In this document: piece by piece, positions 47,305-60,361 of the stretch | Position numbering within the stretch: position 1 is the stretch's first letter | Layout: every line of letters starts with the position of its first letter | NCBI GenBank assembly: GCA_022497145.1 | Contig: MU385889.1 | Coordinates: 186,001 to 250,000 of the forward strand | Reading direction: 5' to 3' | Length of the DNA stretch: 64,000 nt | Source of the DNA: Rostrohypoxylon terebratum | Lineage: Eukaryota; Ascomycota; Sordariomycetes; Xylariales; Hypoxylaceae | Made by a program: the position numbers and the translations under genes | Notes under the pieces: generated by a model | Told to the model about the DNA's origin: nothing | The model's input: the letters and a program-made list of their open reading frames with translations, nothing else | Databases searched by the model: none

Positions 47305-48335
47305 ATATGCAAAAGCTTATGGAGGGGGGAGGTGGTGCACTGTAAACCTGGTCTATCGAGAGCTACACTGCTGCTACCTTCATGACACCCACCTGTTCAA
47401 ACTTCACCTAACCAAGCCAGTCCGGAGAATCCTGTAGTCCCATCTGGAGTTATCGGGTCTAGTGGGATGGATCGAGGATGTGACGGCGGGGCGTTCGGAC
47501 AATCTCGAACAATAGCTTGCATTCCCGCAACCCGCTTCCTCCCATTCACATGGTCCAATAATAACCCTTTATTAATTTTGCTTACCTAGGTACCCGTCCT
47601 CCGCATCGTCAATTAGGACAGAAGGAGCCATCTCCTTGAGGCTTGTGCTCCTCCATTCTCACGAAACTTAGCTCTGACAGTTTCGTATTTTTTTCTACTG
47701 TCGAAACGAGTGATTCGAATGATTCTACCACCGGATCCAATAAGGCCATATTTTTTGGTCAAAGCTTTAACTAACTTGACAATAGAGGCAATAGAGGACT
47801 ATGCTGCTCTGGAGAGACAGTCTAAGATCTAGAACACCGAGGAGCTATTGTGGACATAGGTGGGAGCTGGTGGGAATTAAACCAAATGCGTAATAGCCTA
47901 TAAATTGTATCCGCTTCCCATCCCAACTAAAGGACAAGCGTCGGCCGAACTCAGATCGTTTCCGTCATAAGTTGGAGGGACAACATTGTTTATGAGGGAA
48001 AATTGGGCACAACAAGGAAATATCACGCCGACTAAGCCTGGTTATAGCATCCAACCTTGAGTAATCGATTCGCTTTTCGGACCTTATGGCTTTGTTTCGA
48101 AGCGACGAGCACGTACAGCCATTTAGCTAACGAACATCTCTGCAAGACGCCCGTCTAAGATTCGTGGATGAAACCACACATAGATTGGGCGAAGGGTGTG
48201 TACCTATGTTCCGTACGTACTGCGTAGGTAGGCCTCAGGCCGCAGCTCGGTCGACTTTGGTTGACTTAGCACGAACTGGCAGCTAAAAAGCGTCCTGCAT
48301 ACATTGCCGGACCTTCCAGCGCAGATGTCGTCGTT

Positions 48336-48364
48336 GCAACGCAACGCAACGCACCGCACCGCAT
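48336..48364. repeat. GCAAC/GCACC pentamer repeat
   Basis: GCAACGCAACGCAAC followed by GCACCGCACCGCA. Confidence 0.85.
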
Positions 48365-48905
48365 CAACTAGGTATCCAATCTCGGATGGCTGGTGGCCGC
48401 ATCTACGCACTGTACGATGGCTTTGCAATTTGTCTTGATATGACTAGTGACGACATCTTAGCTCTTCCCCGGAGGATATGTGCGTTTGGACGAGTCTCCC
48501 GATAACGTGGAAAGCAATGATTTGAGTAATATATCATCTTCCGTGTTCGTCAACAGCGGGGACAGCAATATGAGCGGAGAGCTGAAAGGGCGGCCCTATT
48601 GTGTCTTATGCTACATACTATTACCACTCTGCTACCTCTTACGCTACCTGAATAGGTCACCTACGTACCTACATAGCATGGGATTACATAGGATGTGAAT
48701 AGGATGTGTGGGGCCTAACGCCACGCCCATGTTACCTACCCAGACGGAGATTCCAATTCCTTTCGGTCGTCGGTCCCTCGTGGCGCTTCTAGCCCGTGCA
48801 GATTCTCGCGTGGATGACCTGCAGCTACTTACTACTTAGCAAGCGAGAGCGATGGGATGAGAACCGTAGCACACAACTGATATCGCACCGTGCCCATACG
48901 CATAT

Positions 48906-48970
48906 GTAGGTACCTACATACCTACATACCTACATACCTACATACCTACATACCTACATACCTACATACA
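48906..48970. repeat. ACCTACAT octamer tandem array
   Basis: About seven copies of ACCTACAT next to a GTAGGTACCTAC palindrome; the longest simple array in the window. Confidence 0.95.
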
Positions 48971-49889
48971 TCTCTACCTAGTCCTAGGTCCTATCCAAAG
49001 ATAGCAGGTGGTTGTCACGATGCGAGAGATATTGATGACGATTACTACATATCAGGGGATACCTGTCGACAGGTCGACATATCGGTTTCTAGAATAGTTA
49101 ACACGATGAATAGTAGCAACAATATAATAAGATAGTCTCTTATAGTATTAGCATTGATCGTGCTTCAATATCAGCTGAATGATGTCAGGGCACAACGATT
49201 CTCAGCTAGCCTCTAGACAGCTCGGGGAATATCAGCTATTAAAAGGATCGAAAGATGAGCGATAAACTGGGGACTCGGGAACCTCCAAGCTCTAGGGTTC
49301 TCTATCTTTCGGCATACAGGCTACAGCTAGCATATTAACATATGGCATATTATTACAGCACGCATCCATGCAACCGCACATACACACACATACACACATC
49401 CGAAAGGTTGCTCAGGTGCTTACTCACTCACCGACCGCGGGCTGTCAAGGTGTGTGGCGGTTTTATCGCTAGAGGCGCTGGTTAGGAATATTAATGGAGT
49501 TGATGGCTAACCGCTGACTCCCGGCTATCTATTAAAGAATTGCCTTTTGATATTTAGTATGGGCGTATGGACGTATTTGGTGTACGACACCGTTCCTCGC
49601 TTCAACGATCCCTTTTTGGCTTGACACGGAATTCATACCATAATACTTCATACATACTGTTTTGTACCTAGTACTATTAGTACGTATTACCTAGCGATTC
49701 ATCATTTTGAGAATGAGATAGGTACTCACTAGTAGCTGAGACCATTTTCCACCATCTACGTCTTAGATCTTAGCACGGAATTCCCACTCGCACATTTGCG
49801 TACTTGGCGTCTTGGTGTTGGCTCTCGAGATGTTCTGGCTGCTACTAGGTAGGTAGATACGTACAAATTCGGAATTGATATTTGATATA

Positions 49890-49920
49890 GGTAGGTAGGT
49901 ATATTGTATGTATGTATGTA
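49890..49920. repeat. GTAG and GTAT tetranucleotide runs
   Basis: (GTAG)n directly followed, after TATTG, by (TATG)n. Confidence 0.85.
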
Positions 49921-50626
49921 CTACTAACCATGCGTACATCTACGTTGGGGAAGGGTTGTTGATGCTGTTAATTAATAAAAGAGCATAACGAATCCAAATC
50001 AGGCGAGATTGTCAGGTACAAGTTGCAGAAACACGCCAGACCAGGCATCCCTCATGTAATGGGGGTTGAAGACTCGGTAAAATACCTTAGCCTTTAGGTC
50101 CTTGGTAGTAGGTTATTACCTATTGCTAGAAGTTGTATGAGAAATGCTGAAAAAAAAGGTGCTGGAAAATGCTGGTAGGCTATGTGTTATCCCTAAGCTT
50201 GCCAAGAATTCAAGCATCCAAGCAGCTAAAGTCCCACCGGTCGGATCCAAAATCGAACAAGTCCATTGGTGGACTTGGGTGGAGAGCTTTCCTCGGCTAC
50301 TATTGGGATACATTGGCGATACTTTCACAGCTACCTTTTAGGGGCCATCCCCCGTCGTATCTACAAGTTCCGACTTAACCTTCTGTAAATAGATCCATCG
50401 CCCGCCTCTTTTTAGCTTCTGTCTGCCAGTCTGCCAGTCTGGGTGTTTCTTACCCGACTTTTGTTTGGAGATTTGTACGATTCGTACCTGCTTTTCTCAT
50501 GTACCCAACTTAACTTTACCTAGTATATGGCAAGAGAAATACGACTTACCATTTACAATTCTAAAATATTTCCCTATTCTCCTATTTCATATCTTCCAAT
50601 ATTCTCACGAATAAAATTTACGCCGA

Positions 50627-50652
50627 ATCATCATCATCATCATCATCATCAT
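50627..50652. repeat. ATC trinucleotide microsatellite
   Basis: Eight to nine uninterrupted ATC units outside any supported gene. Confidence 0.9.
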
Positions 50653-53413
50653 ATAGTCGTGCCATACAAGTTTTTCTCAATCTTCGAATTTACTAAAAAA
50701 ACAAGAAAATCATATCAAGAGGCGCTGAGGCCCATTTCTATGTATGTACGTGTGTGGTGGGATGGTCTGACGTTACGGGATGCCCGTCTTTCGGCTCCAG
50801 GTCTACTAGAGCTGCGGTTCAGTCGAGATTGGGCAATACGTACAGTTGCCGCCACCGCGGAGACGAACAAAAAATAAAAGAATAAAAAAAAGAGAACGCT
50901 GCAGAGCATAAGCTCTATTGTTTCAGTCAGATCTGGGACATAATCAACATAATCGACATAATCAGCATATGTACACTACCACACACTACCAGTAAATTTT
51001 ATGTCTTTCTTATGCCGGTTGGACTCGTCCTCCATTGGCTCCAATGGTCATACTCAATGACATATCATACCCAATCGGGATTCGAAAGCCCTGCATGTCA
51101 GCGAGTTGGCGAACCTTTTTGGGGTCCATGATCCATCACCCAGGAAAATCTTCTACGTGAGAAGCTCATTCGTACGAACAAAGCCCTGGGATAATCTGGG
51201 ATATGGGATAATCAGCCTGGTCTGGTCGGGGTCGTCAGGCGCGCGAAGAATAGCTGCATTTTCTCACAACCTGCTGACCACCGCAACTGCATTGCCTATT
51301 GAGAAAAAGGTACCGAAACATCACCGCAGCTTGCGTAGTTTTAGGAATGGCACTATTTAGCACTTAGAATGCTTGAATATGGCACCATATATACATACGT
51401 CTAACCCACAGATTTACCCACGATTTTACCAAACTAACAAACTACCAAACTTCCAAACTACGAAGGTAGCTAATCTGATGAGGCGCTCTCTTCGCAAATC
51501 TTCGCAGACATACAACCTCCCTACATAACCACACACACACACAACATATGTAACCTGGCAAGATCAATACATACCATACCTACTATGTAGTATGTATATT
51601 GTATTGTACATAAAATAGAGTAAAACTTCTTCATAGAAGAGAACATTTGAAGATCTAGTGTCACCTCATTAAAAATAAGGGTTGTCCTATTATTTCGCCT
51701 CGTATTAAGACCCGACAACTAAGCATGGATGCAACAGTTTGCCTGTTGCTTTCATACGCAGTGCCTGACCGACGTACGTATCAACCCAAGTCATTGCTCT
51801 TGACGAAGACATTCACCGAATTCCAAGTTGTTTTCTGCAGGATAGTCACTTATCATCTGATATGGATGGATACTCATGATGAGTTGGCCTGCCTTTCGAC
51901 CACATCACTGCCTCTGTGTTTTTAGTTTCACACACTAGCAGGTAGGACTATGAGCCGCAACGGCGCGATGCTGGTCTATTATATGTATATGCCATGTAGG
52001 ACCTAGGCTGCTAGGTAGGTATTTTGTGCTGGTCATTGGACTTATTGGAGGTACGCAGTAGTAGTATTAATGGATGCCGAAATGCTATGCCATGTTCCGG
52101 CGCCCAAGCCAAAAATGATGTAATTTAGGCCTTGGAGATTTCCAGCATTAGATCCCTCTTGGTCAGATAGGTACCAAGTGAATTGTATCTTGGGCCAGGG
52201 TTCCCTCGAGCTGCCATCGTCACTAGTAAGCCGGCCAATGATTCATACACGCTCGCCATGTTGTGAGTTATTGGTTCTTTTTTGTAATATTCTTACTTCT
52301 TTTTTTTTCTTCCAAAGTTGTAGGAACATTGAAGACTTGCTGTGTAGGAGAAAGTTTCCCCCTTGTATCAAAATAGAAGACGGATAGACGAAAGAAAGAT
52401 CGTATTCCAAGAAATATCCTTGTTGGGTTAGTAGATCCGCCTTTTGCTACGCACTACTCTACCGCGTACCACTTCATACCATGATCCATTACCACCATGA
52501 ACCTACTAATAAGTACATGCCTCATCCAGCTCATGCCTACGCTAGTTTTTCATACTATGTAATACATATAATCCAGCACGGTCAGCATGGTATACACTCA
52601 CACACGATGTCGTAGGACATATAAGGACTGTCATTCCTCGCAATTGAGCCGTCAGTCTTTTTGCTGGAGGTTCAATGTTCTGTGCCCAGCGTGCCCGGTA
52701 AGTTGGCCTTGACGGGTACACCCAGGGCACTGACTGGTTGCTTCGTCCAAGGGAAAATGCATGTATGCATCTGCCCATCCCATCCGCAAATCCCATAACC
52801 CCTGTCTCACACAGCCCAAGTACAAAGTATCGTCAAAGTACACGCTTTAGTGTGCTCCTGCTAGGTACCAGGCATTAGTGCTTGGGCCTTACAGCGGTTT
52901 GCCTTACATGCTGGCATACACTACTACTAATACTACATGGTACGCATGAGGTACTCTGTGGCAGGTACCGTGCCCTGTATTGTACATCCATTGCTTTCGT
53001 ATCGTACAAAGATCTATCGGTACTAGGCACTATTACCTAGGTCCTATGTAGTAATAATCCCTAGGTAATAATAGCGATAATAATAACAATAGTCGGTCAT
53101 GTCAGTCATGCTTCTCAGGCTGTGTTGTCGCTCAATTTTCCAATTACACCTGGTCAGGCAATTAAGTACCTGACCTACTATACCGAAAACATCTTGTGCG
53201 AAGGGATCTGGGGATTTAAAATTATGAATGTTATTGTGTGTTATTTCATTGTATATCTGATTGTGTTGTATCATAGTATGAAAGGAAGATACCAACGTTG
53301 AAGTTTGTTGTTTTTTTTTATTGTAAGGAGGAAACTTTGAAATATATATAGTACCTAGGCAAATTTTAAATTCTAGTACTAGTAGGAAGCAGCTAGAGAT
53401 CTTGACCCTCCTA

Positions 53414-53443
53414 CAGGTAATACCGGTAATACAGGTAATACAG
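53414..53443. repeat. AGGTAATAC nonamer repeat
   Basis: Three copies of AGGTAATAC, one with CGG for AGG. Confidence 0.85.
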
Positions 53444-53756
53444 GATCATTCTTTCTTGCCAGTTACTCCTAGTATTACTCTCCTATTACTCCTGTTGTCT
53501 TAAAAAGCTTTCAATGCTCTTTCTCTCACCTTTCACAGTGTAAATTTAGACAGGTTAGTCTTTGAGTTTGTGTGGAAATACTAAAGACTAAAAGTGAAAT
53601 AAGTCTCTTGCACTCTTGCACTCTGACTAATAAGGTTTAGTTCCATAGAGTTCACTAGGCTGAGGGGACGGGATGAACTAAGCAAGCGTGGTACTTGGTC
53701 GGTACTTTCTGGGACCACCCCCGTCACGCTCCACTACTGCACTAGGTACATCCCAC

Positions 53757-53930
53757 CCCATCCATCCATCCATTTGTGCCTTCATTTTCCATTCTCTTTC
53801 TCCTCTTGACCAAGATTCAACGAGACTATTCCGTACAACCTCGTCCTTCCCAATACCCTTCCTTTCTCTTCCTCTTCCCTACTACACAACTACACAACCT
53901 GCTTCCCTCACACATCCAACAACAAGCTAA
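53757..53930 (+). promoter_or_regulatory. CT-rich promoter/leader of the ELL-like gene
   Basis: A CCAT microsatellite (53757-53774) is followed by a long C/T-rich tract (CTTTCTCCTCTT, CTTTCTCTTCCTCTTCC), 290-460 bp upstream of the start codon. It can be read as open frames, but with Ser/Pro/Thr-only composition; a leader or promoter fits better. Confidence 0.45.
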
Positions 53931-54220
53931 CAAAATCAATCATAACACTCCCAAACTACTTCATACTCTGCTCTCTTATACGGATACTGATACCCTCTAC
54001 CCTCGAATCCTACCTACATAGCCATGTGACGGAGCTGCATGAATAGTCGGGTTATTGTCAAGTTGGACTCTTGATAGTCTGGCTAGGTGCAGAGCTCGTG
54101 CAGTTTGTCTCGCCTCGACTATTATCTCACGATATACCATTGTTATAACATCAAATACCCATCTCCTAGTAATTCTTATTAATTATTCACTCCAAAGTCT
54201 ACATATACAAAATTCCCAAA

Positions 54221-56483
54221 ATGTCGGCCTTGACGATTCCTGATACCGGCCTCCTTCTGGAGAGCTCGGCTAACCCGAACGACAACCTGCCCTTGCAAGC
54301 ATTCGGCATCACCCTGAACGACAGCATAATTGAGGACATGATCAAATGTGTACAAGGCGGGCAAGAGATCGAATTGACCCTGGGCAGCACTCCCGTAAGT
54401 TTGTTTTTTGTTGTTTTTTCTCTCTAATTACTTCCATTGCTATTGCCGACTATCCACAACGCAATCGGCACTTACGCGGTATACTATAATAACCCTTCCA
54501 GCATGGGGAAGGTAACAAATCGACGGTCAACATATTATAGTGAAGAAATTTAGATTACGAGTTTAAATAAATATAAATAAGCACTCAATTGAATCCTACT
54601 TGGAACTATTCTAACACTGGCGCTCACAGAGCTTTATTATCGGTTCGAGAGAACTGAAAGTCAAAACAACACCTGATTCATATAACTACGACCTATATCT
54701 TACGAAACCCGAAGATGCTGAAAATAAGGCCCAACGATTATTAAACCCTACCATGTCCATACTTAAACAACCTCCTTCCAATATCCTGTCGAGCAAGACC
54801 ACCAACAGCCAATCCAAAGATGTGAAGCGAGGGACCAAGAAGCCCTTACCTGGGAAGTCTGCTATGGCTAGTGTATTATCGAATTCGGCTACTCGGTCCC
54901 TACCTACAAGCCCTGCGCTTAACGGAGTCTCTTCGCCGAACCCGGCCTTTTCCGCCTCACAACAGCTTTTGGAGAAGAACAAGAACCAGAGAACTATTCT
55001 CGTTCACGAACTAGCAGCCAGAGACCAAACATTTGAGCACCTAGCGGATGTATGGAAAGGGAACGAGGCAGACCTCAAGCCGACGGTGGAGAAGGTGGCA
55101 AATTTCGATGCATCTACGAAGAAGTGGAGTCTGAAGAAGATCTACTGGAAAGAATTGGACGTATGGAATTATGATTACCGCAACGACGATCGCGCCGCGG
55201 CCATAGAAAACGCCATCAAGCAATACGACAAGCAACGCATTTCAACATCCGCGCCTGAGTGGGAGAAATTGCTGGCTCCATCCGAGCGAGGAAAGGGTAT
55301 TGTCCTTAGTAAACTGCAGACGAATCTTGCGAAGGGAAATCTTACTCCGATTCCTCGGGTATCATCACAAAAGACAGACGACGGAGGGAACAAGAGCGAT
55401 GCCGACTCTACCAAGGCAAAGGGCGAAGCTATGGCTCGATCCAATTCGCAACCAGTAGGGGGCAAGACAAAGAAGGCTAGCGATCGCGAGGCGCAGACGA
55501 AGCGCCTATTTTCCACGAGCAACAAGAAGCCCGCGCCAAAAAAGGCCGCGCCGAAACCCAAGGCTGCTGCGACAGAAGAGAAGGGAAGGAAGTTCCTATC
55601 TGAAGAGAAGGTCATCGATTCCGAGAGCAGTGGGGATGAAAGGCCACTGTCAAGCACTACTAGTTCAAGCACATCGAGACCCAAGCCTGTTGAGAGACCT
55701 ATTGAGAAGATTGCCGAGAAACTCAATGAGAGGCGCATGGAAAAACCAGCTCCGAAACCGGTCGAGAAGCCAAAAGAGAAGCCGAAGGAAAAGCCCATCC
55801 CTAATACCCTCCCCAAACCTAAGCCCGTCGTTAGAGCACCTAGACCGCCAGCCAAGGCACCTGTCCCAACTCCCCAGAAACGAGCTCGGGAAGACGACGA
55901 CAGCAGTTCTAGTTCAGGGGCGCCGCTTAGCAAGCGAATTAAGCCGAAGGAGCTTCCTAAGCCGATTTCGACTGCGGCTTTGAAACATCGCCCATCCGAC
56001 GCGAGTCAAAGCTCAAGAGCTGCGGTTGCGAAACCTGTATCTTCGAACTTCTCAAAGAACAAGAATACGTCACCCGCTAAATCTTCACCTCTCGCATCAT
56101 CGCCGCCGACCAATGCCTCCGACATCGAAGAGGAGAAGCCACCTCAACGTAAGCCGAAGCCCCAGGCCCGAAACGTGGAGAAGGAGACAAACGGGGCGAC
56201 GAATGGCGGCTCCTTGGGCGTCCAGAGCAAGAAGCGGAAGGAGCGCGAAGCTGATCAATACTCGTCACAACAATCTACTCCTAACAAAAAGCAGCAAGTG
56301 CCAAGAGAAGTCTTGATACAGGCGAAGAAGTTCACCCGGTATTACGAACAGTACGCGGCGTTGCATTATGAGATCTCCGAGTTGAAAGAACCCCCCGAGG
56401 ACAAACTTGCGGACCTGCTGGACATGAGGGAGCGGCTTGCTACAATGAAGAGTGAAATTTCGCAAGCCGTTGCTGCCCATTGA
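54221..56483 (+). CDS. ELL-like RNA polymerase II elongation factor
   Basis: Exons are 54221..54394 and 54630..56483, giving 675 aa; the intron is 235 nt. Exon 1 (MSALTIPDTGLLLESSANPN...) joins in phase to SFIIGSRELKVKTTPDSYNY and KAQRLLNPTMSILKQPPSN. This matches the N-terminal ELL domain of fungal elongation factors. A winged-helix-like region follows (TILVHELAARDQTFEHLADV, DVWNYDYRNDD). The centre is basic and disordered with repeated PKPVEKPKEKPKEKP units. The last 60 residues (EVLIQAKKFTRYYEQYAALH...DLLDMRERLATMKSEI) form a coiled helix pair like the occludin/ELL C-terminal domain. ELL stimulates elongation by suppressing Pol II pausing, usually with EAF partners. Identification is from recalled motifs; both ends agree. 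Confidence 0.8.
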
Positions 56484-57403
56484 TGTCTCCTGCCTACACG
56501 ACACGCAGGAGCATCGAAAGCAATCGGGTCAGAATCGAAACTCGGGTCGTAACGATGATTTTGAAGAGAGGAACGAAAAACGACTCCTACGACGGAAAGC
56601 AGGCTTGTCATATCTAATGAAGTCACCTTATATTTATCACGACGAATGAAAGCGTACTCGAGGGCGGCGGGATTTGCATCTTTTTATCTATTATGGTATT
56701 TACCATCTGGCGAAATATTGGTTATTGCATTTATCGGGCAGCTTGCTTTTTTTATCTTATTTTATACAACAGGATCTGGCATGGGTCGAAACAGGAACAG
56801 CATGACACAACTGGACACAGGCATCAGGATACTTATTACCCCCCCTTGCATAGGACAAAAAACGGCGTGGACTTTTTTTATTTGATGCTCGGAAGTGTTT
56901 GAGCATGGGAGTTTTTTCTCTTAATCTTACTTTTTGGCGAATACCTATCTATACCTAGTCGTTATCTAGCAAACGCTGGCATGTACACAGGCGTATGTAA
57001 TGTACGTCTTGACGTCTACTACGAGACCAGCATGGAATGAATTATCCTGATTTTTAAAACTTCTGAACTGAGTCATTGGCTGTTGGTTTAGTGCTTGAGT
57101 GATTTGTATATGCGGATACGTAAGCGTGGTTATACTACCAAAGGTAAATAAACTTGGAAACACGGAAGCAGCTAAGAACGCAGCATGGCATGCATACCTA
57201 CAGCGACTAGTCACACACATGCTTTCATGTCCATAACAATACTAGGTACGGATCTGGTGATATGCAGATACGTGCTCAGAGAAACATGCGTACCTAGTGA
57301 AAAGTTATGGCCACAAGAAGAAAGAATGGGAAGCTCAGAGATAGGGAGTTTGGAACTTTACATGTTGACGCGGCGTGTTGTACGGATGTCGGTCACCTGG
57401 TCC

Positions 57404-57422
57404 GTTAGTTAGTTAGTTAGTT
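57404..57422. repeat. GTTA tetranucleotide repeat
   Basis: Four to five units of GTTA. Confidence 0.85.
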
Positions 57423-58390
57423 GGTGATACTCGGAGGAGACATCGGCGTGGATCGTTTTACGTGGTACCAGCCTGTCGGTACCTGTTGTTGGAGGGGCGG
57501 AACGGTTGCTCTGTGCTTGGGCACACCGTACGGGTTACCGAGGATTTGGTAGGGTTGGGGCGTGAGAACTTGGGTACTTCTAGGGATAGGGGGTGGAAAG
57601 CATAGGTAGCGATACCGAGTAATGGGGGGAAGTATGGAGAGCCATCTTCTGCATGTGTGAGACTTGGGTAGTATTTGTGGATGTTAGTTTGGTTTGTATG
57701 TCTATCTCAACACATGCCTACATGGGCGTTATTATATATTTGGCGTCCGTGAGGTGTGTATGTCTAGACATGTATTTCTCAACACAGAAATAGCTCGCAA
57801 TATATGGCCAACAACATTGAGAAATGTCTCTAAACCATAGTCTTTTACCTTCCTAGGACCTAGGTACTGATGAAGTAGATAGTAGTACATCGCTCCACGG
57901 AAATGGCAGACAGCACAAACACCGCAAATGCCAGCCAAACCGAACTATCCCCTCTCCTCGAGCACCTGGGGTCCGTCCGTTATCTGTCTGCCGGTATCCC
58001 GGATACTCCACCGCGCCCCATCCCATCAAGCGGCGCGATAGGCCAAAGTCACCTCTGCCATCCGCGATCGACGTGACACGAGGCCACCAATTTCGGTGAC
58101 GAGCAGCAGCGCGCAGGTGTGTGTGAGGTAGCCCTGGCCACGCCACCACCGTCCACACGCACTACCTCCCGCCTACGTAACGGGCGTCCGTCGCGGTGAC
58201 ATCGAGGCCTCGTCCAATGAGGCCGGGTACCGCCGAGGCCCTTCGCTGCGGTGTGAGGCCGGTAGTCCTGCCATCCCAACTCCCCAACACCCGCACATCT
58301 ATGTTCTAGGTAGGTGGGATGTACTTGTCGCGCGACCAACGCGCGGCTGCTACTCGTTGCAGATTAGGGGGGGAGGGACGACGGTGGCGT

Positions 58391-58429
58391 TACATACATA
58401 TGTGTATGTATATGTATATGTATGTATGA
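58391..58429. repeat. TATG/TGTATA alternating repeat
   Basis: Alternating purine-pyrimidine run of TACATA, TGTATG and TATATG units. Confidence 0.85.
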
Positions 58430-59043
58430 CATTTGTATGTACGCATGTGAACCCCGGCTCAGCCTTGCCGGATCGCTTAACTTCCGGACCAGGGTGGATG
58501 GATGCGCCGTCTTGGAAACCAGGCTGCATAAGTAATTGCCTATTATTTCCTCGCTCCTAGAGGTATGTTGACAGGTATCAAATCATTTCCACTGATTCGA
58601 AACTCTTCGTTATCTTTTCCCCATCTGGACGCCACCGCCACCGCATATCCAACGACATCGACGCCTCGCGCCTCATTGGCGAAAAAAGGCCCAAGTTTGC
58701 GATCTGGAGGCCAACCAATCGCCGATTCAGCTCTCCCCAGCAACCGAACCCCAGTCCAATCCAGTCCGGTCCAAACCAATAGGTATAATCCATACCACTA
58801 ACTCAGGCCACTAACTACTAGTATTAGGTACTTCCAACTTCCAATAGGACCTAGGTAGGTACAACGTCCGAAGACCCTGTGTCACAAAAACGCAGTTTCG
58901 TTTCGCGCCCTTTCCAAACGTCCCAGGAGGCAGCCCTACCATCCCACCAACCACCTCTTGATCACCAATGCCCCAATCGTATTATTATTAGTCCCCCGTT
59001 TCGAGCTGCGACGTCTCGGGGCAAAAAAAAAAAGTAGTACTTA

Positions 59044-59060
59044 ATAGTAGTAGTAGTAGT
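59044..59060. repeat. TAG trinucleotide repeat
   Basis: Five units of TAG; a shorter TAG run is at 59220. Confidence 0.85.
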
Positions 59061-59887
59061 AAAATGTCGCGCGCGCCCAGCACAGCCTAACCAATAACCA
59101 GTTTAACCCGATCGCGGCACCCATCCTCTCCCAGAACAGGTTAGCGCCAACGAGCAGTTAGTTGGATGGGTGCTGCCGAACCACGCTGTCGGGTCGGCTA
59201 ATCGCGACGCTACAGCCTACTAGTAGTAGTAATACCTAAACGACCTAAACGGGCTTTCTCGCGCACGGGCCACATTATCCGTATCGGGCTACCTGCTGCT
59301 GGGGTTCAGCGATTTGTTTGACAGGTGCAGCACCGGCGTTGGGGTCGGTGGACCGTGGGCTTGATAGATCATAGTACGCTCCAGTGTATCGGCCATGTAC
59401 ACGGTACGTACTAGACTAAGGTAGGTGTTCCGCCCACCGTCATCATCGCCGTCGTCCTATCTCGAACGCCGAGAATGTCGTGCGTGACACAAGGTTCATG
59501 TTGTGTAATCCACCTATCTCGCAATCTCGTTCCTAAAGCAGCGCCGGGTATCACCTCTTCTCCAACATCGTCTCCGAATCGTGGCATCGTCACATATCTA
59601 CAACCCACTCCGGCTTTTGCGCCGCAGGCCGGGAGCTCGGGAATGATGGTTCTAATTCGTGTGAATTTACGTTCAGTAGGTCTTAAAGATGGAATCTAAT
59701 GGCTAGGCGAATAATGGTAGTGTAGTATTTATAGGTATCAGCATTGGTTCATAGAAGGTAAATTCCGTCTGGGGGAATCAAAGGCCCTAATGAAGCTACC
59801 TGCATTACCGTGTGCGTAACACGTTGACTAGGCGTGCAGTAGCCGCAAATACAAATGTAGGTATGTGGCCAATAAGAGGCAGAGAGG

Positions 59888-59965
59888 TCTCCTATTGGAG
59901 GAATCGAACCAACGTGTACTGGCAATGACGGGGTGGCTCTATTACACTATAGTAGCCACTCAAAT
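59888..59965 (-). ncRNA. tRNA-like relic (B box, weak fold)
   Basis: Read on the minus strand: GTGTAATAG in a D-arm-like position, TTGCCAG in an anticodon-loop-like position (GCC would be Gly), and the consensus B box GGTTCGATTCC. Acceptor and anticodon stems do not pair, only two or three T-stem pairs hold, and there is no T run downstream. Probably a decayed tRNA gene. Confidence 0.3.
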
Positions 59966-60361
59966 GGCAAGATGTATCATAGCAAGCCATAGTCTATAAG
60001 TCTTCAATTGGTTATGACGACCTAGGGAAATGTGATCTCAGTGTATTTGGAAAGAAGGCACGGTGGTGGGTTGAATGAATGCTTCTCAGCAAACGACTGG
60101 GAGAGATGAGGCTTGATTTATCCGCAATATGCTGTTTGGTGTAATATAGTGTTTGCATGTGTATTTGGCGTTGCTGAATCCGCTTTGTTGAGAGCCATTC
60201 CCGCAGGCTATAAACAAAGGTTAGCGATGCAATCTGCAGCTTTCTAAACTCATGGGTACAGTTCCCAACAATCAACCAAGGTACAAAACTGGACCAGACT
60301 TCCACAGATGGCACTGTCTATTTTGTAACCACCAGAATTCCACTAGCTCGAAGCGAATAAA

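Larger units (their letters stand above)
45240..54220. other. 9-kb gene desert
   Basis: No protein gene can be supported on either strand; the longest frames (about 116 codons) are low-complexity or overlap opposite-strand frames. The stretch is rich in CTAGGTA/TACCTAG words and simple repeats (listed separately), with a perfect TACCTAGGTA at 47583. The last 0.5 kb is the ELL promoter. Long non-coding transcripts cannot be excluded. Confidence 0.6.
56484..60361. other. 3.9-kb spacer
   Basis: No supported protein gene. It contains a GTTA repeat (57404), a GC-rich segment (about 57950-58350), TATG-type repeats (58391), TAG repeats (59044, 59219), CTAGGTA words, and a tRNA-like B-box relic near 59890-59965. 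Confidence 0.55.

Noticed and set aside
51079..51095. GGGATTCGAAAGCCC, T-arm-like
   Set aside because: No acceptor, D or anticodon arms nearby and no T run; chance palindrome.
54395..54629. Possible snoRNA in the long ELL intron
   Set aside because: No C box (RTGATGA) or C/D arrangement on the host strand.
55175..55933. 252-codon minus-strand frame with Gly/Phe/Ser repeats
   Set aside because: Shadow of the Lys/Pro-rich repeats of the ELL-like gene on the other strand.
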